Source: a bacterium
Lineage (GTDB): Bacteria > Zixibacteria > MSB-5A5 > GN15 > FEB-12
Direction of reading: 5' to 3'
Assembly: GCA_030668045.1 (NCBI GenBank)
Contig: DAOUUR010000142.1
Location: forward strand, 1-6,523
Length of the DNA stretch: 6,523 nt
Every line of letters starts with the position of its first letter. Within the stretch, counting starts at the first letter, position 1. The notes beneath the pieces were generated by a model. The model was not told the DNA's origin. It saw only the letters and a list, made by a program, of their open reading frames with translations, and ran no database searches. Below are positions 5,639 through 6,523 of the stretch, piece by piece. Position numbers and translations under genes: made by a program.

Positions 5639-6355
5639 ATGATTTTGAAAGATAGTATCAGGTTGTTGCTGTTGATCGTGATAGTACTGGTTGCGGTTGG
5701 ACCGACTCAGGCCGATCCGGCGTTGACTATCGGAGAAGACACATTTGACTTCGGCAAAGTCTGCCAGCACGCCAAAGTCAGCCATACTTTTTGGATCAAA
5801 TCGACCGGCACTGATACTCTGACCATTGACAAAGTTGTACCTGGCTGCGGTTGTACCAAGGCTCCTTTGCAGGACTCGGTGCTGGCTCCAGGCGACAGCA
5901 CGGCGCTTGAGATCATTTTCTCCACGAAGTCGTTCCGTGGTCATGTGAGCAAACGGCCCTACGTTGAAACAAACATCGGCGACGAAAAGTATTACGTCAA
6001 AATCAACTCTGAACTTCTCCCGCGTCCGGAAGAAGCGAGGCCTCTGACGATGGTTCCGTTCAGACTCGATGTCTCGCAGTTCACCAAGAAAATACGACGG
6101 AAAGCTTCCTTCAGCGTTGAGAATCATACTGACATTCCATACAAGCTCACACTTATTGATCACGGTCAGAGTTTTGATGTCGAGCTTCCCTCCGAGATCG
6201 GCGCCGGTGCCACGATCGAGGGTGTTGTGACCGTCCATGAAGACGCGGTCGAAACCGATTTTGAACAATCCCTGACTTTCGAACTCAACGACGATGGCAA
6301 GACAAGATACTCGGTTCCGGTCAAGCGTAAGTTCCGTCCGCAAAAGAAAAACTAA
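5639..6355 (+). CDS. Exported DUF1573-domain protein with an unassigned second domain
   Basis: The protein has 238 residues. A hydrophobic N-terminal segment (about 8-22) ends in GPTQA before D26, a good signal peptidase I site, so the protein is probably periplasmic or secreted. Residues about 29-125 match the DUF1573 pattern: FDFGKV (36-41), HTFWIKSTGTDTLTIDKVVPGCGCT (49-73), LAPGDSTALEIIFSTKSFRGHVSK (82-105), and YVETN followed by YYVKINSEL. This is an Ig-like/ASPM-type beta sandwich with the conserved GCGCT (C70 and C72). A third cysteine is C42. Residues about 135-232 form a second segment, probably another beta sandwich (ASFSVENHTDIPYKLTLI, FDVELPSEIGAGATIEGVVTVH, QSLTFELNDDGKTRYSVPV), which I cannot assign. 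The C-terminus is basic (KRKFRPQKKN). Function of DUF1573 proteins is poorly defined. An ABC ATPase gene begins 92 bases downstream. Confidence 0.85.
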   Translation: MILKDSIRLLLLIVIVLVAVGPTQADPALTIGEDTFDFGKVCQHAKVSHTFWIKSTGTDTLTIDKVVPGCGCTKAPLQDSVLAPGDSTALEIIFSTKSFRGHVSKRPYVETNIGDEKYYVKINSELLPRPEEARPLTMVPFRLDVSQFTKKIRRKASFSVENHTDIPYKLTLIDHGQSFDVELPSEIGAGATIEGVVTVHEDAVETDFEQSLTFELNDDGKTRYSVPVKRKFRPQKKN

Positions 6356-6361
6356 CCTCGC

Positions 6362-6379
6362 CGCCGCTGTCCAGCGGTG
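6362..6379. terminator. GC hairpin after the DUF1573 gene, weak terminator candidate
   Basis: CGCCGCT (6362-6368) pairs with AGCGGTG (6373-6379) across a GTCC loop, giving 7 pairs including one G-T. It begins 6 bases after the TAA stop. The bases that follow (CTCTTCGATGG) are not a T-run, and the nearest T-rich stretch is near 6407, so intrinsic termination is doubtful. It may instead protect the 3' end of the message. Confidence 0.35.
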
Positions 6380-6447
6380 CTCTTCGATGGTGACGCCCTG
6401 TTGCCTTTTATCTTGATTTATACCCGAAAATTATCTTATTGGGACGT

Positions 6448-6523
6448 ATGTATAAACTGGTGGCCCAAAAATTGTCTAAGCGATTCGGAGCTCGTAAGGT
6501 CTTTTCCAATATCGACTTCGAAC
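6448..6523 (+). CDS. ABC transporter ATP-binding protein, first 25 codons (3' end outside window)
   Basis: The visible product starts MYKLVAQKLSKRFGARKVFSNIDFE. The pattern 'a-x-x-L-s-K-R-F-G-x-R-x-V-F-x-x-i-x-F' is the N-terminal strand and A-loop segment (aromatic F13) that comes before the Walker A in ABC ATPases. The short SKRFGARKVF form is like CcmA-type (haem exporter) and other small exporter ATPases. The Walker A itself lies beyond the window, so no subfamily can be fixed. The start ATG has only a modest GGGA (6441-6444) 3 bases upstream, so an alternative such as GTG 6460 is possible but would remove family-typical residues. The preceding 92 bases contain no strong promoter, so the gene may be read with the DUF1573 gene if the hairpin at 6362-6379 does not terminate. 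Confidence 0.7.
   Translation, partial: MYKLVAQKLSKRFGARKVFSNIDFE

Noticed and set aside
5429..6343. A 304-codon open frame on the minus strand, antisense to the DUF1573 gene and the end of lepB
   Set aside because: It lies opposite two genes with clear family motifs, its translation shows no recognisable domain or signal, and such long antisense frames arise from codon bias.
6413..6441. Promoter with TTGATT (6413-6418) ahead of the ABC ATPase gene
   Set aside because: No acceptable -10 hexamer lies at 16-18 bases; the nearest TATCTT is at only 13 bases.

Overview
The window carries eight protein genes, all on the + strand. Six are complete and one is cut at each end. The organism is very probably a Gram-negative (diderm) bacterium: there is a beta-barrel-like outer-membrane protein, two putative lipoproteins, a site-2 protease of the RseP type, and a DUF1573 protein, a family common in Bacteroidetes, Planctomycetes and related lineages. 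Base composition is balanced. A deep-branching FCB-group or Zixibacteria-like bacterium would fit, but that placement is an impression from gene style and was not tested.

Region 1 (1-1481) is an envelope pair. The 3' part of a beta-barrel-like protein overlaps, through ATGA, a lipoprotein that has one bacterial Ig-like domain and an unrecognised C-terminal domain. Region 2 (1482-1677) is a gene boundary of about 196 bases. It holds an inverted repeat that can fold as a three-way junction, a small hairpin, and a close-to-consensus sigma70-type promoter whose elements overlap a dyad.

Region 3 (1678-5549) is a housekeeping envelope cluster. It consists of a cyclophilin-type peptidyl-prolyl isomerase lipoprotein, dxr (isoprenoid precursor synthesis), rseP (intramembrane protease) and lepB (signal peptidase I). 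dxr and rseP overlap by 7 bases. The gaps of 100 and 131 bases around this pair show no convincing terminator, so read-through from the promoter near 1614 is plausible.

Region 4 (5550-6523) starts with a perfect TATAAT and a 10-bp palindrome ahead of an exported two-part DUF1573 protein. A GC hairpin follows, and then the first 25 codons of an ABC transporter ATPase.

The common theme is the cell envelope: isoprenoid precursors feed the undecaprenyl lipid carrier, LepB releases exported proteins, RseP cuts membrane-embedded remnants or anti-sigma factors, and the isomerase helps exported proteins fold. I found no mobile element, CRISPR array, tRNA or rRNA. I also found no clear candidate for a wholly new system. 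The least explained items are the structured intergenic element at 1493-1554 and the C-terminal domains of the lipoprotein and the DUF1573 protein.
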